From: Phymorhynchus buccinoides
Lineage: Eukaryota > Mollusca > Gastropoda > Neogastropoda > Raphitomidae
NCBI GenBank assembly: GCA_017654935.2
Contig: CM065713.1
Span: 11,180,603-11,244,602 of the forward strand
Direction: 5' to 3'
DNA length: 64,000 bases
In this document: piece after piece, positions 1 to 9,654 of the stretch
Position numbering within the stretch: position 1 is the stretch's first letter
Layout: each line of letters starts with the position of its first letter
The notes under the pieces: generated by a model
Database searches by the model: none
What the model saw: only the letters and a program-made list of their open reading frames with translations
What the model was told of the DNA's origin: nothing
Position numbers and translations under genes: made by a program

Positions 1-27
1 ATTAGTGCACAAACAAACAAACCAACA

Positions 28-801
28 TTAACCCTTTCACCACCAGCCATTTTTTAGCCTAAATTTTCCATTAAACTTACATTGGTAAAAAAAAGATTTT
101 GTCTGCAATATTGGGAATTCACCAGTGACATGTTTAACCCAATGACTCCCGACCATTCGAACCGAGAATCGATCCCAGTCCCCGAGACAAGGGCATTAAC
201 TCCGAACGTCACACCAAATCTTTTCATTAAAAAAATCACCCAGAATAAAGTCTAACTCACATTTCATTTATGAAAGATGCATATTGAATAGCAATGATGA
301 TATTATTATTCCAAAGCTAACACACTGTCACACAACAAACCATGAATTGGAATTAAAAAAATCCGTAATGGCGCTCCGAGCATCGCGCCGAGTCAATACT
401 GCGCACGTCACGTATAAAGAAGGAAAAAGATTTGGGGTCACTTCGAAAAATCCGTTCAAAAAGACTAGTGGGTGCTTTCCATTGCCAAAAACGGACCACT
501 GAGAGTCAGGAAAAGGAAGCACTAACTTAGTATATTGCATTGTGGGTAGGGAGAAAGTGAAAGTGAAACTACTAGACCTGGCGTTCAGCGGGCGCAATCG
601 GCGTCATCGGGCACCAGGGAAGAGAAAAAAATCGGGCGGATTTCGGTTCTGCAGCCTCGAGAGGGTTAAAACAAGGCCTATCCTTACCTCCAAAAAATTA
701 AGAACACAAGATTATTGGATAACAGATCCAGATTTCAAGGTTTTACACGGGTATTAAATCATTATGGTGCAAAAATGCGACATCGGCGGTGAAAAGGTTA
801 A
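28..801. mobile_element. piggyBac-like non-autonomous element, nested
   Basis: Both ends are TTAA followed by inverted ends CCCTTTCACCACCA (left) and TCGGCGGTGAAAAGG (right), the layout of piggyBac-superfamily MITEs (TTAA target, ends starting CCC). The ends match the 15730-16123 element. A further TTAA-bounded end (CCCAATGACTCCCGACC) begins at 134, and the sequence from about 134 to 455 recurs inverted at 20373-20685, so one MITE appears nested in another. No transposase frame is seen; short open frames inside are chance. Confidence 0.7.
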
Positions 802-1047
802 TTCAAGAATGGCATAGCCTTCTACTGTTCTAGTCTGGAATTATGTTGCACTTAAACAACACAGAACAAACCGGTGTGCCTCGATAGAAGTTGGGTAAAC
901 AAAGATAGAAATAGCGCGCCCGTAAATCGCGAAGGGAGTTAATTACAGAGTTACCTTTCTTTACTTTACTATATTATCCTCTCTCCTGGCCTCACTATTT
1001 CTATCCATATTATAAACATTATTCTTTATAAATATGAAAGATATGTT
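802..1047. other. intergenic/intronic spacer
   Basis: No coding frame, RNA or repeat match seen in this window; AT-rich. Confidence 0.5.
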
Positions 1048-1485
1048 CAGGGATGTGAGAGGGCCCCAAACAAAAAAGTGTAGCCGATGGTATCGTCAAA
1101 GTACTTAAACAAAACACTTGCATCCTTTGTTGATCTCCTCTTTCCTCACATGTATGGTGTGATAAATAATGTTCATGGTTGACGATGAAACAGTCACTCA
1201 ATAGCTTTGAAAACATCAAATCCTCCCTCGAAATCATTGCCGAATGCATAAAAATGACGCATTGCCATTGGATGTTAACTGACCAACCACAGAGAAGCTT
1301 ACGAAATTCAGTCAAGGGAATGTACTCACGCTACAAACCGCTTTTCGTTTTCACTGTGTGTGCGCAAAGAAAGTCTACTGAACTCAACAATCTGTACAAT
1401 CGTCTCTCTGTGTACTTTTTTTAAATTTTTTTAGTCGAATAGAAAAAGCGCATTTACGCGCTTACGCGTATCTCTCACATCCCTG
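1048..1485. mobile_element. hAT-like MITE
   Basis: Perfect 14-bp inverted ends CAGGGATGTGAGAG / CTCTCACATCCCTG flanked directly by the direct repeat TATGTT (1042-1047 and 1486-1491). Ends beginning CAGGG fit the hAT superfamily, although hAT normally makes 8-bp duplications, so two bases may have diverged. Its right two thirds recur at 9238-9623. No transposase is present. Confidence 0.7.
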
Positions 1486-1624
1486 TATGTTGTTAGAGAA
1501 CACGGAAATACCCATAACTCAAAATTGACCCCCCAAAATGAGAAAAGCATATTGCTACCAAACACAAAAGTCATTTCATTTTGCATTTAAGAGGAAATTC
1601 TACACTTAGTTGGTTTTTTCCCTT

Positions 1625-1852
1625 TTATATCTCGAAAATGTCTTCTGGGGCAGCATTTAGTTTTACATCTGTATTGTTAAAAATTCGGGACTTTCCTGGT
1701 GTTGCACTGCCTCCGGGCATTGCCTCCAGGATCGTTCCCACCATCTTTATATCTACTAATGTCCCATATGTGTCTGTTCCAGACCGGAGGACGTTAAACA
1801 GATTCTCTTCTGTCTTCTGGGGGACATCAAAAAGGCTGCCATCGGACTTAAG
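1625..1852 (-). CDS. unrecognised open coding-like frame
   Basis: On the minus strand a frame stays open for about 75 codons after a good acceptor (a run of nine T then AG) and ends at a stop at 1625-1627. It has balanced composition quite unlike the low-complexity frames around it. The peptide contains LVDIKMVGTILEAMPGGS and ends in PEDIFEI. It has no methionine near its start, so it would be an internal or terminal exon or a transposon remnant. I do not recognise the family. It lies 3' of the RNF111-like RING exon on the same strand but is not the expected RNF111 C-terminus. Confidence 0.3.
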   Translation of the reverse strand, partial: LKSDGSLFDVPQKTEENLFNVLRSGTDTYGTLVDIKMVGTILEAMPGGSATPGKSRIFNNTDVKLNAAPEDIFEI

Positions 1853-1879
1853 GCTAAAAAAAAATATGCCTGCTCTTCT

Positions 1880-2157
1880 CTCTCCCTCCCTCTCTCTTTA
1901 TTTCACCCTCCATTTCTTCTTTCTCTCTCTTTTCTCTCTCTCCCTCTCTCTTTTCCAGCTCACCTGACATCCTCGCTTTCTTCAAACTCGGAGACATATG
2001 GTGCATTTTTCTCTTTCTATCTCTCTCTCTCCCTTCCCCTCTTTTTATTTATCCCTCCATCTATCTCTCTCTTTTCTCCTCTCTCTCCCTCTCTTTCTCC
2101 CAACCCACCTGACATCTTCGCCTTCTTCAAACTCGGAGAGACAGATGGTGCATTTCT
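1880..2157 (-). repeat. tandem duplication carrying an exon end
   Basis: A unit of about 145 bp (CT-rich intron plus the 3' end of the RING exon and its splice donor) occurs twice, at about 1880-2012 and 2030-2157. The CT-rich parts differ by many small indels. Confidence 0.65.
1964..2010 (-). pseudogene. broken copy of RNF111-like RING exon end
   Basis: Minus-strand copy of the last ~45 bp of the exon at 2109-2197, including an intact donor (GTCAG|GTGAGC). Compared with the good copy it lacks two bases after the ICL codons, so the frame is lost. It sits downstream of the intact exon in the direction of transcription and would have to be skipped. Confidence 0.6.
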
Positions 2158-2197
2158 CAAGATGATCGTCATCACTGTCGCCGCTTTTACGCTTCAC
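2109..2197 (-). CDS. RNF111: RNF111/Arkadia-like RING-H2 exon
   Basis: This 89-bp exon is bounded by strong sites: acceptor GTGTTCACAG| and donor GTCAG|GTGGGT. It encodes VKRKSGDSDDDH followed by EKCTICLSEFEEGEDVR, the first half of the RING-H2 finger with the first two zinc-binding cysteines (C-x2-C). Arkadia (RNF111) and ARK2C (RNF165) have the same basic stretch, acidic spacer and EKCTICLS..EGEDVR block, and are nuclear ubiquitin E3 ligases that amplify TGF-beta/BMP signalling by degrading SKI/SnoN-type repressors (family knowledge). The exon ends in split codon AG|R, as expected before RLPCMHLFH. That final RING exon is not seen before the window edge. Exons 6345-6434 and 7314-7412 precede it in the gene. 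Confidence 0.8.
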
Positions 2198-2816
2198 CTG
2201 TGAACACACAAACATATAATAATACTGTAATTTTTGAACTATAAGGCGATATTGTTTTCTCCAATTTCGACCTATGCGCCTAATAAACGAGGGCGCCCTA
2301 TTAGTGAACAAAATCGTGAGAAGAGAGGTAACGATTGCCGTGCTCAGTACAGTCTACTGTGAGTCACAACATCGAAAGTGGTAAGTACAGTCTACTGTGA
2401 GTCACAACATCGAAAGTGGTAACGAGTCGCCGAAACGACGAATACTCACGCTAAAATGCTTCAAAATCCCTATTATTATCATCCGAGATACCGTCCCAAC
2501 AGATGCTATATCCCTTCATTGGATGTAAAAAGCATTGTTGTAGAGCTTAAAATGCCATAATTCTACCAGTTTTCGCGAAGAAAAGTCCCAACACAACAAC
2601 CGGAAGTCGATTATTTGAGAAGATTATTTGAGAAGGGAGCCAACTCTCGTTTATGACAGCAGTAATGGCGGTCGGAAAGCGTTTACAGGACGTGTGCGGG
2701 CTTCAAACTTCGACTTTCTTTTGCCTTATAAACGAGGGCGCCTTTTACTTTAATTTTTTCAGATTTTTCTTGAAAATTGCCCTATTCGCCTTATACACAG
2801 CAGCTCCTAATGATCC
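2198..2816. repeat. intron with short duplications
   Basis: Holds a 38-bp direct tandem repeat (2346-2421, two copies starting AGTACAGTCTACTGTG) and two blocks with ACTATAAGGCG / CGCCTTATA words (2230-2260, 2776-2800) that look like the ends of a degraded MITE. The motif AAACGAGGGCGCC occurs at about 2285 and 2728. No exon found. Confidence 0.45.
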
Positions 2817-3130
2817 GCAAAATATGGTACATAATAATATAGACAGGATACCCAGGGGTCTTTTGTACAAATAGTTCCCCCCACCTTCTGGAAGTTCTGT
2901 GCTAGTAACTTTCTCTAATCTATCACTCTTCTCTTTGACTGTGCCTTTTCCCTTTAGCTTACTGTCATCTACTAATCTTTCTGCCTTACTGACAGGTCCA
3001 TTTTCCTGACTTATAACCAAAAAAAATTTGACCTCCAGCCGAAGACGAACATGCTGGGCCTAACTATTTCTTAGTTGGGGCGCATAACGGGAGCATGACG
3101 CATCTGCGTTCATAATTGACAGGAAACTGT
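2817..3130. repeat. dispersed repeat family B, copy 1
   Basis: Shares long stretches with 16505-16812, 27190-27400, 45958-46250 and 58705-58960: a GGGGATACCGG-type edge, TTTTGTACAAATAGTTCCCC, TTTCTGCCTTACTG and, at the other edge, GGCGCATAACGGGAGCATGA plus TGACGCATCTGCG. About 300 bp and interspersed in both orientations. No coding frame or TIR recognised; could be a SINE or an old DNA element. Confidence 0.6.
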
Positions 3131-3201
3131 CTCGAGCGAACGATGAACAAGAAAATAACATAGACAGATAGACACACACATGTACAAATGATGCATTTTT
3201 T

Positions 3202-3414
3202 TTAACCCCTTGACTGCCAGAGAAAATTAAAGAAAAAATAATTGGGCAAATCATGACATTGAAAAGACAACTGATAGAGCCAATCTGGCAAAATGGTCTG
3301 GGGATATAACTCTCTTGACTGTGTTAGAGCAAAAGCCAGCTTATCAGGGTTATTCCTTTTCATCTGATGACATCAGGTCAGTACGTGATACGTTGGTGGC
3401 AGTCAAGGGGTTAA
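3202..3414. mobile_element. piggyBac-like MITE, family C
   Basis: TTAA (3202-3205) and TTAA (3411-3414) bound perfect 14-bp inverted ends CCCCTTGACTGCCA / TGGCAGTCAAGGGG. The interior matches a second copy at 33418-33642 almost throughout, including CTTGACTGTGTTAGAG and GTACGTGATACGTTGGTG. Confidence 0.8.
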
Positions 3415-3758
3415 GGTGATGATGAGGAAATCATAGGATCAGGGCTGCCTGTCCTCTGCAACTGTTTCCAGGGACAAACTACTTAAAAAACCAGGGACAC
3501 AGACTTATTTCCAGGGACAAACACTGCAATCAGGGTCAAAATGAACATCGATTATTTGATGATCTAGCAAAATTTCTGCAACTCTGGATTTTTTGGCAGT
3601 CTTCTTCATTCTTTTCCCCCCCGTGTCATTATGCTTCAATATTCAAGATCCTTTGGTGTTCAGTAATCTACGCATAACATGTCTGTAAGGAAAATGTCAA
3701 CAGTGCCTGTTGTTCGGGGTGTTCCTGTGTTCAACAGTAAGGTCAGCTAACAAGACAA

Positions 3759-4362
3759 CAGAGCTGATTCTAGGATTTTGAAAAAAGGGGGGGCATTCCC
3801 CCCCTATGATTGAAAAAAAGGGGGGCAGGTCCCCCCCTAAGAATGAAAAAAGGGGGGATTGGTGGCAGGTCCACTGGATACAGCCATGGCCACTTCTTCA
3901 GCCAGTCGTCTTGGAACCGGTGTTCCCTTGCACTGGCGCTGTTATCGGGCTGCTTCTTCGAGGTTTTGGATGTAGTCGCCGTTTCTTCAAGCTCTTCTCC
4001 ACACTCTGACTCATCACGTGGCACAGACTGCTTTTTTTTCACTTTGCCTCCGCGAAAGTCAAAATCAAGGAGCGTGGCTACGCGCTTCATTTTGGAAGAA
4101 ATCCAATATGGCGGCTTAAACTCTCGCAAGTTCTCGTCGGTATTCAAGATGAATGAGATGAACGCGATTGATTGGTTGATCAGTTTGTGTAGCCTAGACA
4201 ACAGGTTTTGCAGACGACGAACGCCATGCCCGCAGCGATCGGTGAAAATAGTGGGCAGTTCTGCAAATGTGCGGGAGTCGGCCCGCATTAAGACTCCATT
4301 ATCGCGGGAAGGAACAGATTTTCGGGGGATTGTACCAATCCCGCGCTCTAGAATCAGCTCTG
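3759..4362 (-). mobile_element. inner hAT-like element, non-autonomous
   Basis: Perfect 15-bp inverted ends CAGAGCTGATTCTAG / CTAGAATCAGCTCTG, directly flanked by GACAA on both sides (3754-3758, 4363-4367). It carries one transposase-type N-terminal frame on the minus strand and no catalytic part, so it is a deletion derivative. Confidence 0.6.
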
Positions 4363-4384
4363 GACAAGTGATTGTTCCATACAA
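3770..4384 (-). CDS. hAT transposase N-terminal remnant (TTF-type zinc-finger start)
   Basis: Long open frame of 204 codons; the first 98 codons run through TIR-proximal sequence and are doubtful. A better start is MKRVATLLDFDFRGGK at codon 99. From there it has a Lys/Glu/Ser-rich linker and ends in FQDDWLKKWPWLYPV, which matches the F-Q-x-x-W-L-x-x-(F/W)-P-W-L segment that opens TTF-type zinc-finger hAT transposases and their ZMYM/KIAA-type relatives. The reading frame then falls into G-rich sequence and no zinc-finger cysteines or catalytic domain follow. Function is therefore lost or limited to a DNA-binding fragment. Confidence 0.45.
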   Translation of the reverse strand: MYGTITCPELILERGIGTIPRKSVPSRDNGVLMRADSRTFAELPTIFTDRCGHGVRRLQNLLSRLHKLINQSIAFISFILNTDENLREFKPPYWISSKMKRVATLLDFDFRGGKVKKKQSVPRDESECGEELEETATTSKTSKKQPDNSASAREHRFQDDWLKKWPWLYPVDLPPIPPFFILRGGPAPLFFNHRGGMPPLFSKS

Positions 4385-4504
4385 TTTTGAATCAACTCAG
4401 TTTCCAGGGACACCAAAAAGAAAAGTGGATTCCAGGGACATGGTGCCCTTTTTGACTGTTTCCAGGGACAAATACCCCTTATGGGGGGGACGGTAGGCAA
4501 CCCT

Positions 4505-4821
4505 ATGTGATTACAAATTTAAAAAATCAACAAGGTCAAGGTCACGACGGCAAAATGGTTTGCGCCGATCTCTTCCTAGAGATCTCTTCCACACAAAATT
4601 TGACGCGATTCGGTCAAGCGGTTCGGGAGATATATCCTTGGGACAGACAGAAAAAAAAAAATAAAAAAAAAATAAAAATAAAAATACAAACCAGCCCATC
4701 GCAATAGTCCGTCTTGGTGACGGACTAATGACACCAGAACATTTGACATTTGGAAGAGAGAGGAAATATGATGAAGGAAGAGGGAGAAAAAGGAGAAGTA
4801 GCTCTTGTATGTGACAAGAGT
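4505..4821. repeat. repeat fragment with A-rich tract
   Basis: Contains AATTTGACGCGATTCGGTCA, related to the words repeated at 25.4-26.1 kb, then an A-rich tract (4650-4688) and a small hairpin TAGTCCGTC..GACGGACTA (4707-4728). No gene. Confidence 0.4.
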
Positions 4822-5077
4822 AGACAAACACACACACAACTGTCTACACACACACACACACATGTGACAAACACACACACACACATAACTGTCTACACAC
4901 ACACACACACACATGTGACAAACACACACATAACTGTCTACACACACACACACACACATGTGACAAAACACACACACACATATTTCACACACACACACAC
5001 ACACATGTGACAAACACACACATAACTGTCTACACACACACACACACACATGTGACAAACACACACACACACACATA

Positions 5078-5111
<34 letters not shown>

Positions 5112-6338
5112 TTCACACACACACACACACAACTGTCTACACACACACACATGTGACAAACACACACACACACATATTTCACACACACACACACATATTT
5201 CACACACACACACGCACACACACATATTTCACACACACACACACAACTGTCTACACACACACACATGTGACAAACACACACACACACATATTTCACACAC
5301 ACACACACACACAACTGTCTACACACACACACACATGTGACAAACACACACACACACATATTTCACACACACACACACACATATTTCACACACACACACA
5401 TATTTCACACACACACACAACTGTCTACACACACACACATGTGACAAAACACACACACACGCACACACACATATTTTCACACACACACACACACACACAC
5501 ATTTCACACACACACACACACACACACAACTGTCTACACACACACACACACACATGTGACAAACACACACACACACATATTTCACACACACACGCACACA
5601 CACACACACAACTGTCTACACACACACACGTGTAACAAACACACACACATGCACAACACACACACACACACATATTTCACACACACACACAACTGTCTAC
5701 ACACACACACATACAGTGATACACACGTGTGACAAACACACACACACACACACATATTTCACACACACACACATATTTCACACACACACACACACAACTG
5801 TCTACACACACACACGTGTAACAAACACACACACATGCACAACACACACATATTTCACACACACACACAACTGTCTACACACACACATACACACGTGTGA
5901 CAAACACACACACACATATTTCACACACACACACATGTGACAAACACACACACATTTTAAACACACACACACACGTACCACACACAAAACACACACAAAC
6001 AGGTGTGACAAACACACACACACAACCCCCCCCCCTCCCTACACACACACACAAACCCCCAAAACCCACACATTTCACACACACACATACACACACAAAA
6101 AACAACAACACACACACATTTCACACTACATACACACACAACTGTCTACACACACACAAAACACACACATTTCACACTACACACACACACTACCCCCAAA
6201 ACCCACACACACACATACACACACAAAAAACAACAACACACACACATTTCACACTACATACACACACAACTGTCTACACACACACAAAACACACACATTT
6301 CACACTGCACACACACACTACACACTACACACTACAAT
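4822..6338. repeat. compound CA minisatellite
   Basis: About 1.5 kb of (AC)n broken regularly by three words: AACTGTCTAC, ATGTGACAAAC and ATATTTCAC. They recur in roughly fixed order, giving units of about 60-120 bp; the last 350 bp degrade into ACCCCC/AAACAACAAC variants. All long frames here are low-complexity (Thr-His or Cys-Val) and not genes. It lies in the RNF111-like intron between the exons at 6345-6434 and 2109-2197. Confidence 0.9.
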
Positions 6339-6344
6339 AATCAC

Positions 6345-6434
6345 CTGTTTATAGACATGAGGCAGAGTGCACTCTTCAATGATGGCCGGAGTGGCACCGT
6401 TCATGTTCGGGTTCACTCTACCCTCCAAATTCAA
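6345..6434 (-). CDS. RNF111: RNF111/Arkadia-like exon upstream of RING
   Basis: A 90-bp phase-0 exon with acceptor GTTGTTTCTAG| and donor AAACAG|GTGATT. It encodes 30 residues: LNLEGRVNPNMNGATP, then AIIEECTLPHVYKQ. This aligns with the Arkadia segment LEERRGNVNRGAS..TIERCTYPHKYKK that immediately precedes the basic/acidic stretch and the RING finger. Joined in phase to the exon at 2109-2197 it gives HVYKQ-VKRKS, as expected. This is one of the conserved stretches of the C-terminal E3 module. The donor is followed within a few bases by CA repeats of the big minisatellite. Confidence 0.8.
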
Positions 6435-6864
6435 CTAGAAACAACAACAACACACAACATTAACTCTCAATAAAGACCATTTTGACTTCTCAGGGCTCCC
6501 AGGGACCCCCATTTGGGGGTCTATGAAGCACTAAAATTCTAAAGGACCCTCTAAAAGAATGTGCAGGGGGTCCCAGGGATTCACTAGAAACATTCTTTTT
6601 AGCATTGGCAACGCCACTGGGACCCTCTAGCCCGCCTCTAGGACCCTCTATGCTGTAAGTGAAGGAGTCCCAGGGATCCCTTGTTTTGCGGGACGATTGG
6701 GAGCCCTTGTATACCAGGAAAAGTTGCACCCATGAAATTGTTGGTCTATGCTCTGTGTGTGTATGTGTATGTGTGTGTGTGTGTATGTGTGTGTGTGTGT
6801 ATGTGTATGTGTGCGAGTGTGTATGTGTGTGAGTGTGTATGTGTGTGTGTGTATGTGTGTGAGT

Positions 6865-6958
<94 letters not shown>

Positions 6959-7313
6959 GGTGTGATGTGTGTGTGTGTGTGTGTAAGGTGTGATGTGTGT
7001 GTGTGTGTGTGTGTGTGTATGTAAGGTGTGATGTGTGCGTGTGTGTCTGTGTGTGTGTGCATGCTTCCTTGCATTTTATACTGCAATCTAAAATAATACT
7101 AACTTATCTCTTCTACTTATTTAGGCAAAGGGAATTTTCTGCACGGAATGCTTAGATTACGGATGAAAGCTTGTGAATGATCAATGTGAATCTTATTATT
7201 CCTACGTTTATGTTATATATGCATTTACTGCGCATGCCAGACAAAGAATTTCTTTACATTTTAAAAACTATTGATTGATTAATTGAAGCACAATATTGCA
7301 GATATGTCCGTAC
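6435..7313. repeat. intron: GGGTCCCAGGG-rich repeat and TG microsatellite
   Basis: 6490-6735 is built of related words (TCCCAGGGA, GGACCCTCTA) repeated four or more times, an old interspersed repeat I cannot name. 6748-7060 is a (TG)n microsatellite with GAG and TAAGGTGTGA interruptions. 7080-7313 is plain AT-rich sequence. Confidence 0.6.
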
Positions 7314-7412
7314 CTCGATGGTGGGTCCACCGAACAGCAAGCCTGGATAGGCCGGAGGAGGGGGCCGTATGCCCTCTCCAAAGCCGGGATAGGACGTCAG
7401 GTCGAAAGGGTG
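7314..7412 (-). CDS. RNF111: RNF111/Arkadia-like Pro-rich exon
   Basis: A 99-bp phase-0 exon: acceptor TTTCTGTTCAG| and donor ATCGAG|GTACGG. It encodes 33 residues with no low complexity, HPFDLTSYPGFGEGIR then PPPPAYPGLLFGGPTIE. It joins in phase to LNLEGRVNPN of the next exon. Arkadia proteins have a His/Pro-rich region just before their conserved C-terminal module, so position, strand and phase fit. The assignment is an inference from order and phase more than from residue matches. Upstream exons (SUMO-interacting motifs, N-terminus) were not found. Confidence 0.55.
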
Positions 7413-7448
7413 CTGAACAGAAACCACAAAACCATAACTCCCATCAAG

Positions 7449-8957
7449 CTGGAATTCCATATGCGCTATTTTCGCTGGGCTTAAAGGTGGACCCTGACGG
7501 ATGAGTTTTTGCAAGAAACACGTCGAGATCACCAGAAAGACAGCGTTTTCAAGGATCGGAACACTCACCTTGTTCTGGTTTCCAAGAAATTAAACCATCA
7601 AAACGACGATTCCTACTTGACGGAGATGCCGGAGAGAGTAGCCATTTTGGATGGGGTGGGTGGAGGTCACTCATTGTGGTTGAAGTGCTTTTTTGTAGTG
7701 CAGTAAAAAAATAAAATTGAGCTATTTCCTTTGTCGTGAGCGAAACTCCTTTAGATAAACTGCATAAAATTTACAAAAAAAAAAAAAATAAAAAGGCTTG
7801 TATTGCGAAAATTCTCGTGCAAACGATTTGGCGTGAAATAATTTGACTTCCAGCACCTCCGCCAAGGAGGAATCACCAATTTGATGGTTTGATTTCTAGG
7901 AAACCAGAGCAAAGTGAGTGTTCCAATCTCTGTAAAGGGTGTTTTCCTGGTGATCTCGACATGTTTCTTACAAAAACCCATCCGTCACGGTGCCCCTTTA
8001 AATCGCCCGCGACTTTCGACAGCGACGAAACAAAGTTGCTTGCAATTTCATCGACGCTAACATCGCCAGCGATTTCCGATGGCGCTGTTCAATTATCGCG
8101 CTAAAAACCCTGATCGCACCTACGGAATTGCAAGCAACGTATTTCACCCAGTACCACAAGTTTTTTCACGCTTTTGGAAGCCATGCTGGTTGAAAAAATG
8201 GCGTGATGTTTTAGCTCCTCCTACTTTGACTATTTTCGACGGCAACAAAATATTTTCTCGCTTCAGCGAGCGATAAAATACAATCGCGAGCGATTTTCAA
8301 CTGACTTCTCGCGCCTATGGGTGTACAGAATGACTTTACATTTGGTGGCGATAAAATACAATCGCGAGCGATTTTCAACTGACTTCTCGCGCCTATGGGT
8401 GCACAGAATGACTTTACATTTGGTGGCGATAAAATACAATCGCGAGCGATTTTCAACTGACTTCTCGCGCCTATGGGTGTACAGAATGACTTTACATTTG
8501 GTGGCGATAAAATACAATCGCGAGCGATTTTCAACTGACTTCTCGCGCCTATGGGTGTACAGAATGACTTTACATTTGGTGGCGATAAAATTGAATCGCG
8601 GAGCGATTTTCAACTGACTTCTCGCGCCTATGGGTGTACAGAATGACTACATTTGGTGGCGATAAAATTGAATCGCGGGCGATTTTCAACTGACTTCTCG
8701 CGCCTATGGGTGTACAGAATGACTTTACATTTGGTGGCGATAAAATTGAATCGCGGGCGATTTTCAACTGACTTCTCGCGCCTATGGGTGTACAGAATGA
8801 CTTTACATTTGGTGGCGATAAAATTGAATCGCGGGCGATTTTCAACTGACTTCTCGCGCCTATGGGTGTACAGAATGACTTTACATTTGGTGGCGATACG
8901 CGGGCGATTATCACCGTCGATTTTCGCCTTTAAAATCGCGCATATGGAATTCTGGCT
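7449..8957. mobile_element. foldback element with satellite core
   Basis: Outer arms 7449-7490 and 8920-8957 are inverted copies (GGAATTCCATATGCGC / GCGCATATGGAATTC). A second inverted pair of about 160 bp lies at 7485-7645 and 7850-8005 (for example GTCGAGATCACCAG / CTGGTGATCTCGAC) around a 200-bp loop. Between 8010 and 8270 TCGC/GCGA words are over-dense, and the 78-bp satellite follows. Short frames in both arms read related peptides only because the arms are copies. Confidence 0.65.
8272..8894 (+). repeat. 78-bp tandem repeat, 8 units
   Basis: Units start at 8272, 8350, 8428, 8506, 8584, 8661, 8739 and 8817 (seven of 78 bp and one of 77). Each holds TTTTCAACTGACTTCTCGCG and GGTGTACAGAATGAC. 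Units 1-4 carry AATACAATCGCGAGCG and units 5-8 carry AATTGAATCGCGGGCG, so two variants were amplified as blocks. Apparent ORFs on both strands are periodic artefacts. Confidence 0.95.
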
Positions 8958-9004
8958 TTAGAAGAATAAGGACACATACACACACTTTGCGTTGGCATCA
9001 TTTC

Positions 9005-9223
9005 GATGGCTTGGAGTCAAAACAGACTATCTTTAGATAGTTCATTGACGTATTATTGAACCTATTACAGAAACTAATAAGTTGTATCAAACAATGACTG
9101 CAGAAATATATAAGGGGGGTTTTGTTTTTAAATTTCTGCAGTCTTTTTTTTATACAAGTTATTAATTTTCGTACTAAGTTCAATGGACTATCTAAAGATA
9201 GTCCGTTTCGACTCCAAGCCATC
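9005..9223. mobile_element. MITE family F, copy 1
   Basis: Inverted ends of about 36 bp beginning GATGGCTTGGAGTCAAAAC and containing the palindrome CTATCTTTAGATAG. An inner inverted pair CTGCAGAAATATA / TTTCTGCAG makes nearly the whole element foldable. Second copy at 22868-23100. Target duplication not clear. Confidence 0.75.
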
Positions 9224-9237
9224 GATTATTTTTGGTC

Positions 9238-9623
9238 GATCTCCTCTTTCTTCACATCTATATGGTGCGATGTACAAGTTCCACGGTTGAAAATAAAACA
9301 TTTCTCTCAATAGCTCTGAAAACTTCCAAATAGGCCTACTTCTTCGAAATGACAGGGAGGGAGTAGCCGAACACATGATAAAGACGCACTGCCATTGGAT
9401 ATTAACTAGCCAACCACAGAGAAGCTTACGAAATGGATGCACTTCTGCTACACAACTCCTTTAGTCTCCACTGTGTGCTGAATGAAGAAAGTCTACATAA
9501 CTACCGAACTCATCAATCTGCACAACCTTCTCTCTCTCTTTCTTTACTTTAAATTTTGTTGTTGTAGCTGAACAGAAAAAAAAGCGCATTTACGCGTTTA
9601 TGTGTAACTCTCTCACATCCCTG
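9238..9623. mobile_element. hAT-like MITE, 5'-lacking copy
   Basis: Matches 1130-1485 (for example CCACAGAGAAGCTTACGAAAT and the right end CTCTCACATCCCTG). Its left end is missing where the family F element at 9005-9223 abuts it, so F probably inserted into or deleted that end. Confidence 0.65.
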
Positions 9624-9654
9624 CTACTTTCACCCGTGAACATTCCCCCTGAAG

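Larger units (their letters stand above)
3440..4504. mobile_element. outer hAT-like element
   Basis: Imperfect inverted ends CAGGGCTGCCTGTCC (3440-3454) and GGACGGTAGGCAACCCT (4488-4504) fit hAT termini. TTCCAGGGACA is repeated several times inside both flanks (for example about 3468, 3510, 4400, 4430, 4460). It encloses the element at 3759-4362. No clear 8-bp target duplication. Confidence 0.45.

Noticed and set aside
3361..3400. Hammerhead-like CTGATGA motifs here and at 33570, 47835
   Set aside because: No stem II followed by GAAA in the right spacing; they are parts of a MITE and of LINE 3' ends.
4822..6338. Many long open frames of Thr-His or Cys-Val repeats here and at 6.7, 14.9, 18.3, 47.2 kb
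   Set aside because: They are translations of CA/TG microsatellites in all frames, without splice sites or normal composition.
7314..7412. Exon as part of a Cys-loop receptor (GGPTIE|VRT resembles GPPxxV.. at a conserved intron site)
   Set aside because: The VRT residues come from reading through the splice donor. The exon is followed in phase and on the same strand by two clear Arkadia-type exons, which explains it better.
8211..8961. Overlapping ORFs of about 100 codons on both strands
   Set aside because: They are periodic readings of the 78-bp satellite; stops are absent only because the unit is a multiple of three.
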